Shown here: positions 17,535-26,183 of the stretch, one piece after another
How positions within the stretch are numbered: position 1 is the first letter of the stretch
Layout of the letters: each line of letters starts with the position of its first letter
Assembly (NCBI GenBank): GCA_002709085.1
Contig: PAPR01000048.1
Location: 1-64,000 of the forward strand
DNA from: Pseudooceanicola sp.
GTDB taxonomy: Bacteria > Pseudomonadota > Alphaproteobacteria > Rhodobacterales > Rhodobacteraceae
Direction of reading: 5' to 3'
Length of the DNA: 64,000 nt
The notes under the pieces: generated by a model
The model's input: the letters and a program-made list of their open reading frames with translations, nothing else
Database searches by the model: none
What the model was told of the DNA's origin: nothing
Translations under genes and position numbers: made by a program

Positions 17535-17559
17535 CACCACATTTCCACAATCCTCATGG

Positions 17560-17571
17560 AACTGATCAGTT
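17560..17571. promoter_or_regulatory. Palindrome beside a promoter-like TTGACG
   Basis: AACTGATCAGTT is a perfect 12-bp palindrome ending four bases before TTGACG (17575-17580). The region lies between cobM and the small gene at 17622. It could be an operator for that gene, but the -10 element is not clear (ATGCTG after 17 bases). Confidence 0.35.
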
Positions 17572-17621
17572 AACTTGACGCTTACATATTTGGGTCCATG
17601 CTGGGACCTGGAGGAGCGTTC

Positions 17622-17972
17622 ATGACAACCTATCTGTCCAAGGATCTCTACGAAGGTCTGGAAGCGGCCCGGAAATTGGCGCTTCGCAAGTCTGCCCGCC
17701 TGCATGTCGTTGCCGGTGACAAGACTTATCCGATCTTGCACCTGCACCGGCAGGGGTTCGTCGTTTCGAGTACGGATGTCCCCCCGTTGCGTGGTATCGT
17801 CGACGTTTATGAGGGCAGCCGGATGCTGTGGCATTGCTTGATCGTCGCTGCGTCAGAAGATGACGGCGAAATGCACTATGAGTTCAAACAGCAGACCGCC
17901 GCCCTGACCGGTCCGGCGCTGGATTTCGTAAAGCAGGCGAATGCACCCGCAGGATATTTGACATCCAGCTAA
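17622..17972 (+). CDS. Conserved-looking small cytoplasmic protein, unknown function
   Basis: The 116-residue product (MTTYLSKDLYEGLEAARKLALRK start) has no signal peptide or membrane helix. Its pattern of short beta strands (LHVVAGDKTYPILHLHRQGFVV, VDVYEGSRMLWHCLIVA, MHYEFKQQTA) recalls a PilZ-like or other small beta-barrel domain, but the RxxxR and D/NxSxxG motifs of PilZ are missing, so I make no family call. GGAGGAG lies 5 bases before ATG 17622, a very strong ribosome site. It stands alone between cobM and a TRAP transporter. Confidence 0.6.
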   Translation: MTTYLSKDLYEGLEAARKLALRKSARLHVVAGDKTYPILHLHRQGFVVSSTDVPPLRGIVDVYEGSRMLWHCLIVAASEDDGEMHYEFKQQTAALTGPALDFVKQANAPAGYLTSS

Positions 17973-18227
17973 ACGGGCGTGTCCTCTGTGCCGCGCGCCA
18001 TGATGCGGTTTGTTCGGGGCAGTGTTTTGAGGCGGATGATGCCTGTGCGTTTAGACGGATCGCGCGACGTCTGAGCCCGTTTCCTTGCGTGCTTTTCGAT
18101 AAAACCAGGATAATTGACCTTGCGTCACTTTCTCTGGCGGTTATCACGGGCGCGACCCGGCGGTACCGGCGAACGTCTCCCTCCTCGCGAGGTGGCACGA
18201 GATACAGCCGAATGACAGGAGCGTTAC

Positions 18228-19262
18228 ATGTCACTCACATTATCCATATTGCGCGGAGTTGCTTGCGTCGTGGCGCTGGCAGCGCCCGGTGCTGCCGCGT
18301 TTGCGCAGGACATCACCCTGCGGATGCATCAATTCCTGCCGGCACAATCGGTTATCCCCGCACAGGTGCTGGACGTCTGGGCCGACAAGGTCGAGCAGGA
18401 CAGCGGCGGGCGGATCGAGATTGAGCGCTACCCCTCGATGCAACTTGGCGGCCGCCCACCGGAGCTGGTCGATCAGGTTCTCGATGGCGTTGCCGACATC
18501 ATCTGGACGTTGCCCGGATATACGCCAGGGCGGTTTCCCCGCTCGGAGGCTTTTGAGCTGCCGTTCACGATGACGACGGGCGAGGCGACCAGTCGGGCCT
18601 TCTGGCAATATGCCGAGGCCGAAATGATGGACAAGGATTTTGCCGACTACAAGATGCTCGGCCTCTGGGTGCACGGACCCGGCGTGATCCATTCCAAATC
18701 CCCCATCACCGAGGTCGGCGATCTGAACGGTGTGAAGCTACGCGCGCCGACCCGCGTGACAAACAAGATGTTCACGACCCTCGGCGCGACCACCATCGGC
18801 ATGCCGGTGCCGGCGGTGCCCGAAGCCCTCTCCAAAGGTGTCATCGACGCCACGGCGATCCCGTGGGAGGTCACGACCGTCCTGAAGGTTCCCGAATTGG
18901 TGACGAACCACACCACCTTTGGGGACAGCGCGCTCTATACAGCGACCTTCATGTTCGCGATGAACAAGGACCGCTACGCCGCCCTGCCCGATGACCTCAA
19001 GGCCGTGATAAACGCCAATTCGGGCGAAGAGTTTTCGGCCTTCGCCGGTCGTGTCATGCAGGCGGCGGATGCGCCGGGGCTTGCCATTGCCCGCGACAGA
19101 GGCAACACCATCATCGAGCTGACCGAGGCGCAGATTGAAACGTGGAAAACCGCCGCCGCCCCGATCGAGGCCTGGTGGGTGGCCGAGATGGAGGCGGGCG
19201 GCATAGATGGCACGGCCTTGCTTGAGAAGGCGCGTGCATTGATCGCAATGCAGAGCGACTAG
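18228..19262 (+). CDS. TRAP transporter substrate-binding protein (DctP family)
   Basis: A periplasmic solute receptor of 344 residues with a signal peptide cleaved near AAAFAQD. Typical DctP features are ITLRMHQFLPAQSVIPAQVLDVWADKVEQDSGGRIEIERYPSMQLGG and the conserved KLRAPTRVTNKMFTTLGATTIGMPVPAVPEALSKGVIDA segment carrying the carboxylate-binding arginine. The ligand is probably an organic acid; a nearby BKACE enzyme gives a hint but no proof. ATG 18228 has ACAGGAG upstream. dctQ and dctM genes follow. Confidence 0.9.
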   Translation: MSLTLSILRGVACVVALAAPGAAAFAQDITLRMHQFLPAQSVIPAQVLDVWADKVEQDSGGRIEIERYPSMQLGGRPPELVDQVLDGVADIIWTLPGYTPGRFPRSEAFELPFTMTTGEATSRAFWQYAEAEMMDKDFADYKMLGLWVHGPGVIHSKSPITEVGDLNGVKLRAPTRVTNKMFTTLGATTIGMPVPAVPEALSKGVIDATAIPWEVTTVLKVPELVTNHTTFGDSALYTATFMFAMNKDRYAALPDDLKAVINANSGEEFSAFAGRVMQAADAPGLAIARDRGNTIIELTEAQIETWKTAAAPIEAWWVAEMEAGGIDGTALLEKARALIAMQSD

Positions 19263-19289
19263 GCGGCGCGCTTTGCTACAGGTACATCG

Positions 19290-19928
19290 GTGGCCCAGCA
19301 CGAGTTACGCTCGGTCATCTCCCATAACAGGGCGCAAGGCATCTTGACGGCATTTTTCGTGAAACTGGCGCGCTTTTCGGCCATTCTGGGCGGTTTTGTC
19401 TTATCCGCGCTGATCCTCTTGATCGTGGTGTCGGTCGCCGGACGGGGCCTCAACACGCTGATGCACGAATTGATCGCCGCGGGATTTTTGATCGGGCTGG
19501 CGCGATCCCTCCTGGAGGCCGGTGTCGGCCCTGTGACGGGCGATTTCGAACTGGTCGAGGCCGGTGTCGCCTTTGCTATTTTTGCCTTTCTACCGCTGGC
19601 GCAGATCACTGGCGCGCACGCACGGGTCGATGTCTTGTCGTCGCGGTTACCGCCCGCGTTCAACCGGACGTTGGATCTGGCATGGGACCTGCTGTTTGCC
19701 GTGGTGCTGGTGGTCATCGCCTGGCGGCTTTGGGGCGGGATGCTGGGCAAGATGCGTTACAACGAGACGACGATGTTGCTGCAGTTCCCCGTTTGGTGGG
19801 CCTATGCCGTGTCGCTTATCGGCGCATGTGTCGCAGCCATCGTCGCGGCCTATGTGGCGATGGTGCGGATCGTCGAGATCGCGGCCGGACGGAGCATCCT
19901 GCCCAGTGACCAAGGCGCGCCGGGATGA
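19290..19928 (+). CDS. TRAP transporter small membrane subunit (DctQ family)
   Basis: The 212-residue protein has four hydrophobic helices (about residues 30-60, 70-90, 125-150 and 165-195), the DctQ layout, with a conserved tryptophan-rich VVLVVIAWRLWGGMLGK region. The first usable codon is GTG at 19290; a later internal start cannot be ruled out because the N-terminus is longer than usual. It bridges the solute receptor and the DctM permease. Its stop overlaps the dctM start as ATGA. Confidence 0.85.
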   Translation: MAQHELRSVISHNRAQGILTAFFVKLARFSAILGGFVLSALILLIVVSVAGRGLNTLMHELIAAGFLIGLARSLLEAGVGPVTGDFELVEAGVAFAIFAFLPLAQITGAHARVDVLSSRLPPAFNRTLDLAWDLLFAVVLVVIAWRLWGGMLGKMRYNETTMLLQFPVWWAYAVSLIGACVAAIVAAYVAMVRIVEIAAGRSILPSDQGAPG

Positions 19929-21247
19929 GCAATTTCGACATCGGGCTGGCGTCCTTTGCGGTGCTGATGGTGGCGATCTTCTTGCGGATGCCGATCGGTC
20001 TGGCGATGTTCAGTGTCGGTTTCGGCGGGCTCTACCTCATCAACGGGGATGCCACCTTCGCGCTTGCCCGGCTGAAATCCGAGACATACTCGACCTTCTC
20101 GTCCTATTCGCTGTCGATCATTCCGATGTTCCTGCTGATGGGACAGTTCGCGACCCACGGCGGGATGAGCCAGGCGTTGTTCAAGGCGGCTCAGAGTTGG
20201 CTGGGCCATTTGCGCGGCGGGGTGGCGATGGCCGCGATTGGCGCCTGTGCCGGGTTCGGAGCGATCTGCGGATCCTCCCTTGCGACAGCAGCGACCATGG
20301 GGCAGGTCGCCTTGCCGGAGATGAAGCGTTACGGTTACTCGGGCGGGTTTTCCTCGGCGACGCTGGCGGCGGGCGGGACCCTGGGGATCCTCATCCCGCC
20401 TTCGGTGATCCTGGTGATCTACGCGATCCTGGCCGAACAGAACATTGCCAAGCTATTCCTTGCGGCACTCATTCCCGGCATCCTCGCCGCGGTTGGTTAC
20501 ATGATCACGGTTTCAATCTATGTCCGTCTGCATCCCGAGGCAGCGGGGGTGCGGCCGCGGGCATCGACGCGACAGCGCCTTGGGGCGCTGGTGCCAGTGC
20601 TGCCGGTTTTGGTGGTCTTCCTTGTCGTCGTCGGCGGGATTTACCTGGGTCTCTTCACGCCGACCGAGGGTGCCGCCGTGGGGGCGGCCGCGACTGGGTT
20701 GATCGCTTTTTTCAACGGCGGTCTGCGAGGAAAAGTTTGGCTCGACAGTTTCTACGCCACTGCGAAAAGCACGGCGATGATCTTTTTCATCGTGCTGGGT
20801 GCGGCATTCTACAATGGTTTTCTCGCGCTGACGCAGGTTCCGCAGGAGCTTGCGGCCTGGGTCGTCGCGCGGGCGTTCAATCCGTGGATGGTGCTGGCGC
20901 TGATCCTCTCGCTTTACCTTGTCTTTGGATGCCTGATGGACAGCCTGTCGATGATCCTGCTGACGATCCCGATCTTCTTTCCCATCGTATCCGTGCTGGA
21001 TTTCGGCATGGGTCCGGAGGACTTCGCGATCTGGTTCGGAATCATCGTCCTGATCGTGGTCGAAGTGGGGCTAATCACGCCACCGGTCGGGCTGAACCTC
21101 TTTGTGATCAATTCGATGGACCGCGAAACGCCAATCGCGCGAACCTATGGGGCCGTGATGTATTTCGTCGGCTCCGACGTCCTTAGGGTCGCATTGCTGG
21201 TGCTGTTTCCGGGGATTTCACTGGTGTTGGTGCGACTGCTCTACTGA
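19925..21247 (+). CDS. TRAP transporter large permease (DctM family)
   Basis: A 440-residue sodium-coupled permease with about 12 hydrophobic segments. Family blocks include LRMPIGLAMFSVGFGGLYL, FLLMGQFATHGGMSQALFKAAQSWLGHLRGG, CGSSLATAATMGQVALPEMKRYGY and AAGGTLGILIPPSVILVIYA. Length is standard. It is the last gene of the P-Q-M set and is followed by a hairpin terminator. Confidence 0.93.
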   Translation: MSNFDIGLASFAVLMVAIFLRMPIGLAMFSVGFGGLYLINGDATFALARLKSETYSTFSSYSLSIIPMFLLMGQFATHGGMSQALFKAAQSWLGHLRGGVAMAAIGACAGFGAICGSSLATAATMGQVALPEMKRYGYSGGFSSATLAAGGTLGILIPPSVILVIYAILAEQNIAKLFLAALIPGILAAVGYMITVSIYVRLHPEAAGVRPRASTRQRLGALVPVLPVLVVFLVVVGGIYLGLFTPTEGAAVGAAATGLIAFFNGGLRGKVWLDSFYATAKSTAMIFFIVLGAAFYNGFLALTQVPQELAAWVVARAFNPWMVLALILSLYLVFGCLMDSLSMILLTIPIFFPIVSVLDFGMGPEDFAIWFGIIVLIVVEVGLITPPVGLNLFVINSMDRETPIARTYGAVMYFVGSDVLRVALLVLFPGISLVLVRLLY

Positions 21248-21279
21248 GCGCGTTCGCGGGTCCGGAGTCGGAAAACCAG

Positions 21280-21309
21280 AACGCCGCACCCAGTACCGGG
21301 CGCGGCGTT
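21280..21309 (+). terminator. Hairpin after the first TRAP operon
   Basis: AACGCCGC (21280-21287) pairs with GCGGCGTT (21302-21309), with an inner CCC/GGG pairing in the loop. The following T content is low (CCTTATGCTTT), so it may serve both the TRAP operon and the convergent BKACE gene. Confidence 0.55.
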
Positions 21310-21343
21310 CCTTATGCTTTAGGAAGGCATGTGATGGCAGTGA

Positions 21344-22180
21344 TCAGGCCGCCGGACGCAGGCCCAGGATTTTGCGCGCCTCGGCGGTGCTGGCGACGGT
21401 GCGGTCATGTTTGGCACAGATATCGACCACGCGGGTGACGAGGGCTGCGTTCGACGGGGCGAGCGTGGTCTTGTCGAGACGAACGTTGTCTTCAAGCCCG
21501 CAGCGTGCGTGACCTCCGGCGGCAACGGCCCATTCGTTGATCGTCAACTGACCTGCGCCGATCCCGGCGGCGCACCACGGGCTCTCGGGCAAGAGGCGCG
21601 CCATGGTCTGGATGTAAAAATCAAAGGTTTCACGGTCCACCGGCATCGCGTTCTTCACGCCCATGACAAACTGCACGTAGGGGGTCTGGGCGATCTTGCC
21701 CTTGGCAAACATCGCCGCTGCCTGATGAATGTGGGATAGATCAAAGGCTTCGATCTCGGGTTTGACGTCATAGGTCAGCATTTCCTGCGCCAGCCAATCC
21801 ACCAAGTCCGGCGGATTCTCATAAACCCGGCTGGGGAAGTTGTTCGACCCCACGGAAAGAGAGGCCATATCTGGGGACAGGGGCAGATGGCCTCCACGCT
21901 CCTTGCCTGCGCCGGACCGTCCACCTGTCGAAAACTGCAGGATCATGCCGGGGCAATGGGTTTCCAGACCTTCCTTGAGGCGGGCGAATTTCTCCGGGTC
22001 GGAGGAGGGGGAGCCATCATCGTTGCGCACATGCGCGTGGCAGATGGAGGCACCGGCTTCGAATGCCTCATGAGTGGATTCGACCTGTTCGGATACGGTG
22101 ATCGGAACGGCGGGATTGTCGGCCTTTTGCGGAACAGAGCCCGTGATGGCGACACATATGATGCAAGGATTTTGTGACAT
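21344..22180 (-). CDS. BKACE family beta-keto acid cleavage enzyme (DUF849)
   Basis: BKACE enzymes condense a beta-keto acid with acetyl-CoA to give acetoacetate and a new CoA ester; the founding member is 3-keto-5-aminohexanoate cleavage enzyme. The 278-residue product shows the zinc-binding HAHVRND motif near residue 48, early VAITGSVP, SVGSNNFPSRVY, and late INEWAVAAGGHARCGLEDNVR. The substrate side-chain pocket cannot be read safely, so the reaction is left general. It is a single gene, convergent with the TRAP operon; transporter and enzyme may serve the same keto acid. Confidence 0.88.
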   Translation of the reverse strand: MSQNPCIICVAITGSVPQKADNPAVPITVSEQVESTHEAFEAGASICHAHVRNDDGSPSSDPEKFARLKEGLETHCPGMILQFSTGGRSGAGKERGGHLPLSPDMASLSVGSNNFPSRVYENPPDLVDWLAQEMLTYDVKPEIEAFDLSHIHQAAAMFAKGKIAQTPYVQFVMGVKNAMPVDRETFDFYIQTMARLLPESPWCAAGIGAGQLTINEWAVAAGGHARCGLEDNVRLDKTTLAPSNAALVTRVVDICAKHDRTVASTAEARKILGLRPAA

Positions 22181-22315
22181 GGAGGCAGTTAATGCGCGGC
22201 CCTTTTAGTTGTCAACGTCAATTAAACTCAGGGCGAACCCAAACGCCGCGCGCAATACCGGGTCCGGGCTGTGAGTGAGGCTGGAGAAATCTTGGTCGGG
22301 ATCGAGCCAAGAGGC

Positions 22316-22345
22316 AACAAAAAGGGGCGGTCCTGCAACCGCCCC
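22316..22345 (-). terminator. Rho-independent terminator of the fasciclin gene
   Basis: On the minus strand GGGGCGGT (22345-22338) and ACCGCCCC (22331-22324) form an 8-bp stem with a 6-base loop, followed at once by TTTTTGTTG. This is a strong terminator, 50 bases after the fasciclin stop. Confidence 0.85.
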
Positions 22346-22395
22346 AAGGGTCATCCGCGCGTTGCGAATGAAAATCAGCTTTTCCGGTCCTCGAC

Positions 22396-22953
22396 TCAGC
22401 CAGCCTGGCCAGCCGGCAAGAGAACGCGATCGATGACGTGCACGACACCGTTCGACTGGTCCACATCGGCAGTTGTCACGGTCGCGATGCGCCCGTTCTC
22501 ATCCTTCAGCTTGACCTTGCCGCCTTCCATGTAGGCTTGCAATTCGCAGCCGCCGACTGTCGGCACAACATGCATCCCGCCGTCATCGTTGATCATGCCA
22601 ACGATATCGGTCGAAAACGCTTCGGCTGCGACGACGTGGCAAGTCAGGATCTGCTGCAATTGCTTCTGGTTGCCTTCAGCCATCAGCTGATTCAGCGAAG
22701 CTTCGGAAATCATGCCAAAGGCGGTGTTGGTCGGTGCGAAGACGGTGAAGGGGCCATCGCTCATCAGCGTGTCGACCAGGCCTGCGGCCTTGACGGCCGA
22801 GACCAGCGTCGTGAGGTTCGGGGCTGCCGAGGCATTCTCAGCGATGGTCATGTCGGCCATCATCGGCGCGCCGCCGACGGTCGGGTTGCTTTGTGCGCTT
22901 GCGACGGTGGCGATGCCTGCTGCGGCGATGGCGGCAATAATTTTCGTTTTCAT
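22396..22953 (-). CDS. Secreted fasciclin (FAS1) domain protein
   Basis: The 185-residue protein has a signal peptide (MKTKIIAAIAAAGIATVASAQ) and one FAS1 domain with the H1 block NLTTLVSAVKAAGLVDTL, FTVFAPTNTAFGMI, and the H2 end NGVVHVIDRVLLP. FAS1 domains mediate adhesion or surface interactions. Two cysteines (ILTCHVV and VGGCELQ) could pair in the periplasm. GGAGG lies 7 bases before ATG 22953. In several bacteria such genes belong to SigK-type ECF regulons, and an ECF/anti-sigma pair is found at 47.6 kb, but a link is only a guess. Confidence 0.88.
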   Translation of the reverse strand: MKTKIIAAIAAAGIATVASAQSNPTVGGAPMMADMTIAENASAAPNLTTLVSAVKAAGLVDTLMSDGPFTVFAPTNTAFGMISEASLNQLMAEGNQKQLQQILTCHVVAAEAFSTDIVGMINDDGGMHVVPTVGGCELQAYMEGGKVKLKDENGRIATVTTADVDQSNGVVHVIDRVLLPAGQAG

Positions 22954-23070
22954 GAGTATATCCTCCGGTTGTTGTGCGGCCTTCACTCAGGCCTGTCATG
23001 CCTTCAACCACGAGGACTGGGGGATACGAGTTTCACCGGGAATCAAAAATTCGGTTGCCCGGCGCAAATG

Positions 23071-23098
23071 GAAAAGGCCTGCTGCAACGGGCAGGCCT
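23071..23098 (-). terminator. Terminator after methylsuccinyl-CoA dehydrogenase
   Basis: AGGCCTGC (23075-23082) pairs with GCAGGCCT (23091-23098) around an 8-base loop. Read on the minus strand it ends in TTTTCC. It lies 30 bases past the stop at 23128. Confidence 0.75.
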
Positions 23099-23127
23099 AA
23101 AATTATCCGGCGATTAGTCGAAGGGGT

Positions 23128-24816
23128 TCAGCCGAGAAGCCGCCGCGCGATCACCTGCGCCTGGATCTCGGCCGCGCCTTCAAAGATGTTCAGGATCCGG
23201 GCGTCGCAGAGGATCCGGCTGATCTTGTATTCCAGCGCGAATCCGTTGCCGCCGTGGATCTGCAACGCGTTGTCCGCGCAGGCCCAGGCCACCCGAGCGC
23301 CGAGCAGTTTTGCCATCCCCGCTTCGAGGTCACACCGCCGGTCGTTATCCTTTTCGTAAGCCGAGAAGTAAGTGAGCTGGCGCGCGACGGCGATTTCCAC
23401 AGCCATCATTGCCAGCTTGCCCGAGACACGCGGGAAATCGGCCAGCTGTTGGCCGAACGCCTTGCGGTCCAGCGCATATTGCAGGCCAAGGTCCATGGCC
23501 GACTGCGCCACGCCGATGGCGCGTGCGGCGGTTTGGATGCGGGCCGCTTCAAAGGTTCGCATCAATTGCCGGAACCCCTGACCTTCAACACTGCCCAGAA
23601 GGTTCTCGCCCTTCACGTGGAAATTGTCGAAGCCCAGCTCGTACTCCTTCATGCCGCGATACCCCAGCACCTCGATCTCGCCACCGGTCATGCCTTCGCT
23701 CGGGAATGGATCGGCATCGGTGCCCGGCGTCTTTTCCGCAAGGAACATCGACAGGCCGTTGTGATCGGTCGAATCGGGATCGGTCCGGGCCAGCACGGTC
23801 ATCACATGGGTCCGCGCGGCATGCGTGATCCAGGTCTTGTTGCCGGTGATCCGGTAGTCATCGCCGTCCTTGAGCGCGCGTGTGCGCAAGGACGCGAGGT
23901 CCGAGCCGGTATTGGGTTCGGTGAACACAGCCGTTGGCAGGATCTCTCCGCTGGCAAGCTTGGGCAACCAGTGGGATTTCTGCGCGTCCGTACCACTGCC
24001 GAGGATCAGTTCAGCCGCGATTTCCGATCGGGTGGCAAGCGATCCGACACCGATGTAGCCGCGCGAAAGCTCTTCGGAGACGACGACCATTGACGCCTTG
24101 GAAAGGCCGAACCCGCCGAAGTCCTCCGGGATTGTCAGGCCAAAGACCCCGAGACCTGAAAGCTCCTCGATGACCTCCATCGGGATGAACTCGTCTTTGA
24201 GGTGCCAGTCATGCGCAAAGGGCTCGACTTTATCAGCGGCATAGCGGCGGAACTGGTCGCGGATCATTTCCAGCTCTTCGTCGAGGCCCGAGGCACCGTA
24301 GAGGGTCGCGCCCTGTTGTTCTACAATTAGCTCGGCCAGACGGCTGCGCGCGGCCTGCGTATTGCCGCCTTCGCGCAGGGTGCGGATGGCGTCGGAATTC
24401 AGCGCCTCCTGATCGGCCGGGGCGAGGCCGATGTCTTGGAGGCGCACGATCTCGTTCTGGGACATCTGAATGCCGCCCGCGATCTGCCAAAGGTATTCCC
24501 CAAAGGCGATCTGGTGGATCAGTTGCTCAAGCTCTGAGAATTTGCCATCCGCCGTCAACCTCTCCGCCCACTTTTGCATCTGGCGCAGGGATTCTACATA
24601 GGTGGCCAGCCAGGCGAGGCCATGGGTCGCGGTTTGGTGGCGTTCGACTGCGGTCGTCGTGATCCGGTCTCCACCTTCCAGCACCGTCTTGCGAACATGC
24701 GCCTGAGCCTTGCTCAGCAGGTCTTCGAGCGGTGCGATCGTAGCGCCCGTCAGCGACAGAAGATCCGGTAGCTGGCAGTTCTTGGTATCGGTCAGGTCCT
24801 GTCCATCATGCGGCAT
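23128..24816 (-). CDS. mcd: (2S)-methylsuccinyl-CoA dehydrogenase
   Basis: Mcd oxidises (2S)-methylsuccinyl-CoA to mesaconyl-CoA in the ethylmalonyl-CoA pathway, which replaces the glyoxylate shunt for acetyl-CoA assimilation. The 562-residue protein carries the roughly 160-residue N-terminal extension that separates Mcd from normal acyl-CoA dehydrogenases (about 380 residues). FAD-site blocks are TAVFTEPNTGSDLASLRTRA and the ITGNKTWITHA segment; the base is the glutamate in NIFEGAAEIQ. I base the substrate on the extension and overall match, not on a search. Other pathway genes are not in the window. Confidence 0.85.
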   Translation of the reverse strand: MPHDGQDLTDTKNCQLPDLLSLTGATIAPLEDLLSKAQAHVRKTVLEGGDRITTTAVERHQTATHGLAWLATYVESLRQMQKWAERLTADGKFSELEQLIHQIAFGEYLWQIAGGIQMSQNEIVRLQDIGLAPADQEALNSDAIRTLREGGNTQAARSRLAELIVEQQGATLYGASGLDEELEMIRDQFRRYAADKVEPFAHDWHLKDEFIPMEVIEELSGLGVFGLTIPEDFGGFGLSKASMVVVSEELSRGYIGVGSLATRSEIAAELILGSGTDAQKSHWLPKLASGEILPTAVFTEPNTGSDLASLRTRALKDGDDYRITGNKTWITHAARTHVMTVLARTDPDSTDHNGLSMFLAEKTPGTDADPFPSEGMTGGEIEVLGYRGMKEYELGFDNFHVKGENLLGSVEGQGFRQLMRTFEAARIQTAARAIGVAQSAMDLGLQYALDRKAFGQQLADFPRVSGKLAMMAVEIAVARQLTYFSAYEKDNDRRCDLEAGMAKLLGARVAWACADNALQIHGGNGFALEYKISRILCDARILNIFEGAAEIQAQVIARRLLG

Positions 24817-24963
24817 TGGTCATCCCCTTTTCGGTTTCAGACGGCCATATCCACTTTGCATGCGCAGCGCAACAAATATGCGTGGAAAGGCCGTGATATG
24901 ACGCTTTGTTGCGCACCATATTTTGCAGTAGCGTAGGTCGGGTGGGAGGCGTATTGCGCCGGG

Positions 24964-25734
24964 ATGGAATTTCTGACCGACATCGTGCCTGTTCCCGCCT
25001 TGCTTGGCTGCCTGTTTATCGGTTTCGTCGCCGGGGTGGTCAAGGGCATGGTCGGCTTTGCCATGCCGATGATCATGATCTCGGGCATGGGCTCTCTCGT
25101 CTCGCCGGAATTGGCGCTGGCGGGTCTCATCCTGCCGACGCTGGCCACCAACGGGTGGCAGGCGCTGCGACAGGGGGTTGCCCCGGCTTGGGCGTCCGTC
25201 AAGCGGTTCAGGATGTTCCTTATGATCGGGTTTCTGACGCTGATCATCTCGGCGCAAATGGTCCGTATCCTGCCCGTGGACGCCATGTTGCTGATGATCG
25301 GCGTGCCAATAGTGCTTTTCGCGGTGACGCAGCTCATGGGCGTTCAGCTGACACTCGCGGAGCATCCACCCCGCTGGATCGAAGTGTTGACCGCCGCCTT
25401 CGCCGGGGCCATCGGGGGTATCTCCGGGGTCTGGGGGCCGCCGACGGTGGCTTACCTGACGGCGCTCAAGACGCCCAAGAAAGAGCACGTCCGGGTGCAG
25501 GGCGTGATCTACGGTCTCGGGGCGGCCGCGCTGCTGGTGGCGCATATCGCCAGCGGCGTTGTGCGATGGCATACCTTGCCATTCGCGGTGGCCCTTCTTG
25601 TGCCGGCGTTGTCCGGAATGTGGCTGGGGTTTCAGGTGCAGGACCGGATCGACCAACAGGCGTTCCGCAAGGCAACGCTGGTCGTGCTATTGCTGGCGGG
25701 CGGCAACCTCGTGCGGCGCGGCTTGTTGTCTTAG
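24964..25734 (+). CDS. TSUP family permease (TauE/SafE)
   Basis: A 256-residue membrane protein with about 8 helices. The paired TSUP repeats are visible: FIGFVAGVVKGMVGFAMPMIM near the N-terminus and FAGAIGGISGVWGPPTVAYL in the second half. The family exports sulfite, sulfoacetate or related sulfur or carboxylate anions; the substrate here is unknown. It is a single-gene unit divergent from mcd, with a weak ribosome site before ATG 24964. Confidence 0.85.
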   Translation: MEFLTDIVPVPALLGCLFIGFVAGVVKGMVGFAMPMIMISGMGSLVSPELALAGLILPTLATNGWQALRQGVAPAWASVKRFRMFLMIGFLTLIISAQMVRILPVDAMLLMIGVPIVLFAVTQLMGVQLTLAEHPPRWIEVLTAAFAGAIGGISGVWGPPTVAYLTALKTPKKEHVRVQGVIYGLGAAALLVAHIASGVVRWHTLPFAVALLVPALSGMWLGFQVQDRIDQQAFRKATLVVLLLAGGNLVRRGLLS

Positions 25735-25990
25735 CAAGTTGATAAGGTCGGGCAGTATGATCGCCTCGGGCGTCATGACTTTGATTGCCCGACGCAAAAA
25801 AGGGGCAGGCCCGCAGTTTGCAATTCCACAATTCGACCTATCGGCGCAGTTTTGTCGGAATTGGCTTGAAATGAACGACGGTCTCCGGTTCGGCTTTGCG
25901 AACGACTTGGTCTGTGACCGCCTTTTTCATCCTGCGGCTGGCATTGAAGGCGGGCCCACGCAAAGTGCTCGTTGCTTTGCGATGCGAATG

Positions 25991-26004
25991 ATCACCCATG
26001 TGAT
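25991..26004. promoter_or_regulatory. Operator-like palindrome, left copy
   Basis: ATCACCCATGTGAT differs at only two central positions from ATCACATATGTGAT at 35345-35358, on the other side of the catabolic island. It lies about 15 bases upstream of the putative -35 of the alcohol dehydrogenase, a position that fits an activator. The half-site TGTGAT points outward, unlike CRP/FNR sites. Confidence 0.6.
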
Positions 26005-26017
26005 AAGCTATTGCCAA

Positions 26018-26045
26018 TTGGATGACGGGATCATCTAAGTATAAT
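26018..26045 (+). promoter_or_regulatory. Sigma-70 promoter for the alcohol dehydrogenase
   Basis: TTGGAT (26018-26023), a 16-base spacer and a perfect TATAAT (26040-26045). Transcription would begin near 26052, leaving a leader of about 130 bases. An inverted repeat GATGA-CGGGA-TCATC (26021-26035) overlaps the -35 and spacer and could bind a repressor. Confidence 0.6.
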
Positions 26046-26183
26046 AGTCAAAACCTATGGTTCTCTGCACTGGGCCAAAGACCGGCGAAAAACTCCCGAA
26101 GAGGGGTGAGAATGGCGGAATGCCTAAATAGCTCTCAATGCGCCGGTTGATAATGAAATAGATACATCTCAAGGGATATGATC

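Larger units (their letters stand above)
25735..26183. other. 450-base non-coding region upstream of the alcohol dehydrogenase
   Basis: No frame here looks coding; the open frame crossing 25559-26038 is a shadow of the TSUP gene. It is visibly richer in A and T than its neighbours. It contains a 14-bp operator-like palindrome (25991-26004), a smaller GATGA-N5-TCATC inverted repeat (26021-26035) and a consensus -10 element, each listed separately or in the promoter entry. Confidence 0.6.

Noticed and set aside
19564-21186. A 540-codon open frame overlapping dctQ and dctM
   Set aside because: It is out of frame with two well-recognised TRAP genes and its translation is rich in Arg, Gly and Cys, as expected of a shadow in GC-rich DNA.
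26018-26045. CRP/FNR site at the left island palindrome
   Set aside because: The half-sites are in the reverse order (ATCAC...GTGAT) to CRP/FNR sites (TGTGA...TCACA), so that family is unlikely.
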